Source: Dyella sp. 2HG41-7
Lineage (GTDB): Bacteria; Pseudomonadota; Gammaproteobacteria; Xanthomonadales; Rhodanobacteraceae
DNA length: 64,000 nucleotides
Reading direction: 5' to 3'
NCBI RefSeq assembly: GCF_021390675.1
Contig: NZ_JAJEJV010000004.1
Span: 1,550,001-1,614,000, forward strand
The position numbers were made by a program, and so were the translations under genes. Within the stretch, counting starts at the first letter, position 1. The number at the start of each line of letters is the position of its first letter. Under the pieces are notes generated by a model, which saw only the letters and a list, made by a program, of their open reading frames with translations, did no database searches and was not told the DNA's origin. Below, piece after piece: positions 63,784 to 64,000 of the stretch.

Positions 63784-64000
63784 TTATGGCTTGGCCTGCA
63801 TGATGCGCAACTGCGGCTTTCCCGCCAGATTCTTCAGCGGGAAATAGGCGTAGTGCGAAGCGGAGTCGACAGCCACCACATGCGCATTGGGGCCCAGCAC
63901 GGCGGTGCCGAGCAAAGTTATGGCGTGGCCTTGCACTTTGAACATCGAAACCTGGTCGGATTCGCCCGCCACATAGAGCCAATCGAGCGCGGTGTCGAAG
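63784..64000 (-). CDS. C-terminal part of a probable YncE-like beta-propeller protein (5' end beyond window)
   Basis: The reverse strand is open from the window end to a stop at 63784, giving the last 72 residues of a protein. Repeated short beta-strand patterns (DWLYVAGESDQVSMFKVQG, then VVAVDSASHYAYFPL) look like blades of a YVTN/NHL-type propeller ending with PQLRIMQAKP. Such proteins are often secreted and of unknown function. With only this fragment the family is tentative. Confidence 0.55.
   Translation of the reverse strand, partial: FDTALDWLYVAGESDQVSMFKVQGHAITLLGTAVLGPNAHVVAVDSASHYAYFPLKNLAGKPQLRIMQAKP

Overview
This window is chromosomal DNA from a high-GC gammaproteobacterium, most likely a Xanthomonadales member of the Rhodanobacteraceae type (Dyella, Luteibacter, Rhodanobacter). 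The best markers are the arginine cluster, which has an N-acetylornithine transcarbamylase (Glu92 type), an acetylcitrulline-deacetylase-type ArgE, a fused kinase/acetyltransferase ArgB and linked proB-proA. Other markers are an EF-P/EpmB pair, a DksA that has lost most zinc-finger cysteines, and an ohrR-ohr pair. I see no rRNA, tRNA, CRISPR array, insertion sequence or prophage. The assignment rests on recognised protein families, not on a database search.

Layout. 1-11.7 kb: an RhlE-type helicase (cut by the window edge), an MFS carrier, an FKBP isomerase, ohr/ohrR with a clear operator, an NlpC/P60 lipoprotein, a BlaI/BlaR1-like pair with two palindromic operators, a secreted ChaN/erythromycin-esterase-like protein, a D-amino-acid oxidoreductase, glutathione reductase and an N-formylglutamate amidohydrolase. 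11.7-17.7 kb (minus strand): asnS followed by a tightly packed run (MalM-like lipoprotein, small membrane protein, SDR, muconic-semialdehyde dehydrogenase, carbonic anhydrase, RidA-type deaminase). 17.8-23.8 kb: iscA, rpsF-rpsR-rplI with a structured leader, dnaB preceded by DnaA boxes, alr, radA. 23.8-30.3 kb: a ypjD-like gene and ffh-rpsP-rimM-trmD-rplS, with an ArsR-SdpI-hydrolase module between ypjD and ffh. 30.3-34.3 kb: a FimX-like degenerate c-di-GMP protein, epmB and efp. 34.4-39.9 kb: mtaD-yciI-ubiG-gph-squalene/phytoene-synthase-like genes with overlapping starts and stops, folE2 and a YbaY lipoprotein. 39.9-45.5 kb: dihydroorotase, yidD, an H1-tailed DksA, sufE, cysS and a glycine-zipper protein. 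45.6-56.5 kb: the arginine/proline cluster. 56.5-64 kb: kynU, a secreted protein, ACMSD, a FUSC transporter, efpL, an SDR, an RcnB-like protein and the tail of a likely beta-propeller protein.

How the genes work together. The arginine cluster encodes every step from glutamate to arginine except acetylornithine aminotransferase (argD), plus the first two proline steps. Its 5' end has a short ORF rich in Arg codons, followed by a strong intrinsic terminator 22 nt before argF. The last codons of the ORF can pair with the left arm of that terminator, which is the architecture of ribosome-mediated attenuation. I consider this the most interesting signal in the window. Two minus-strand loci together encode the lower kynurenine pathway (KynU, ACMSD, semialdehyde dehydrogenase, RidA-type deaminase), and an aromatic-acid-exporter-like FUSC protein lies upstream of ACMSD. 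The translation group (EF-P, EpmB, EfpL, S6, S18, L9, S16, L19, RimM, TrmD, Ffh) is typical housekeeping. The poly-proline tail on the BlaR1-like protein is a plausible EF-P client.
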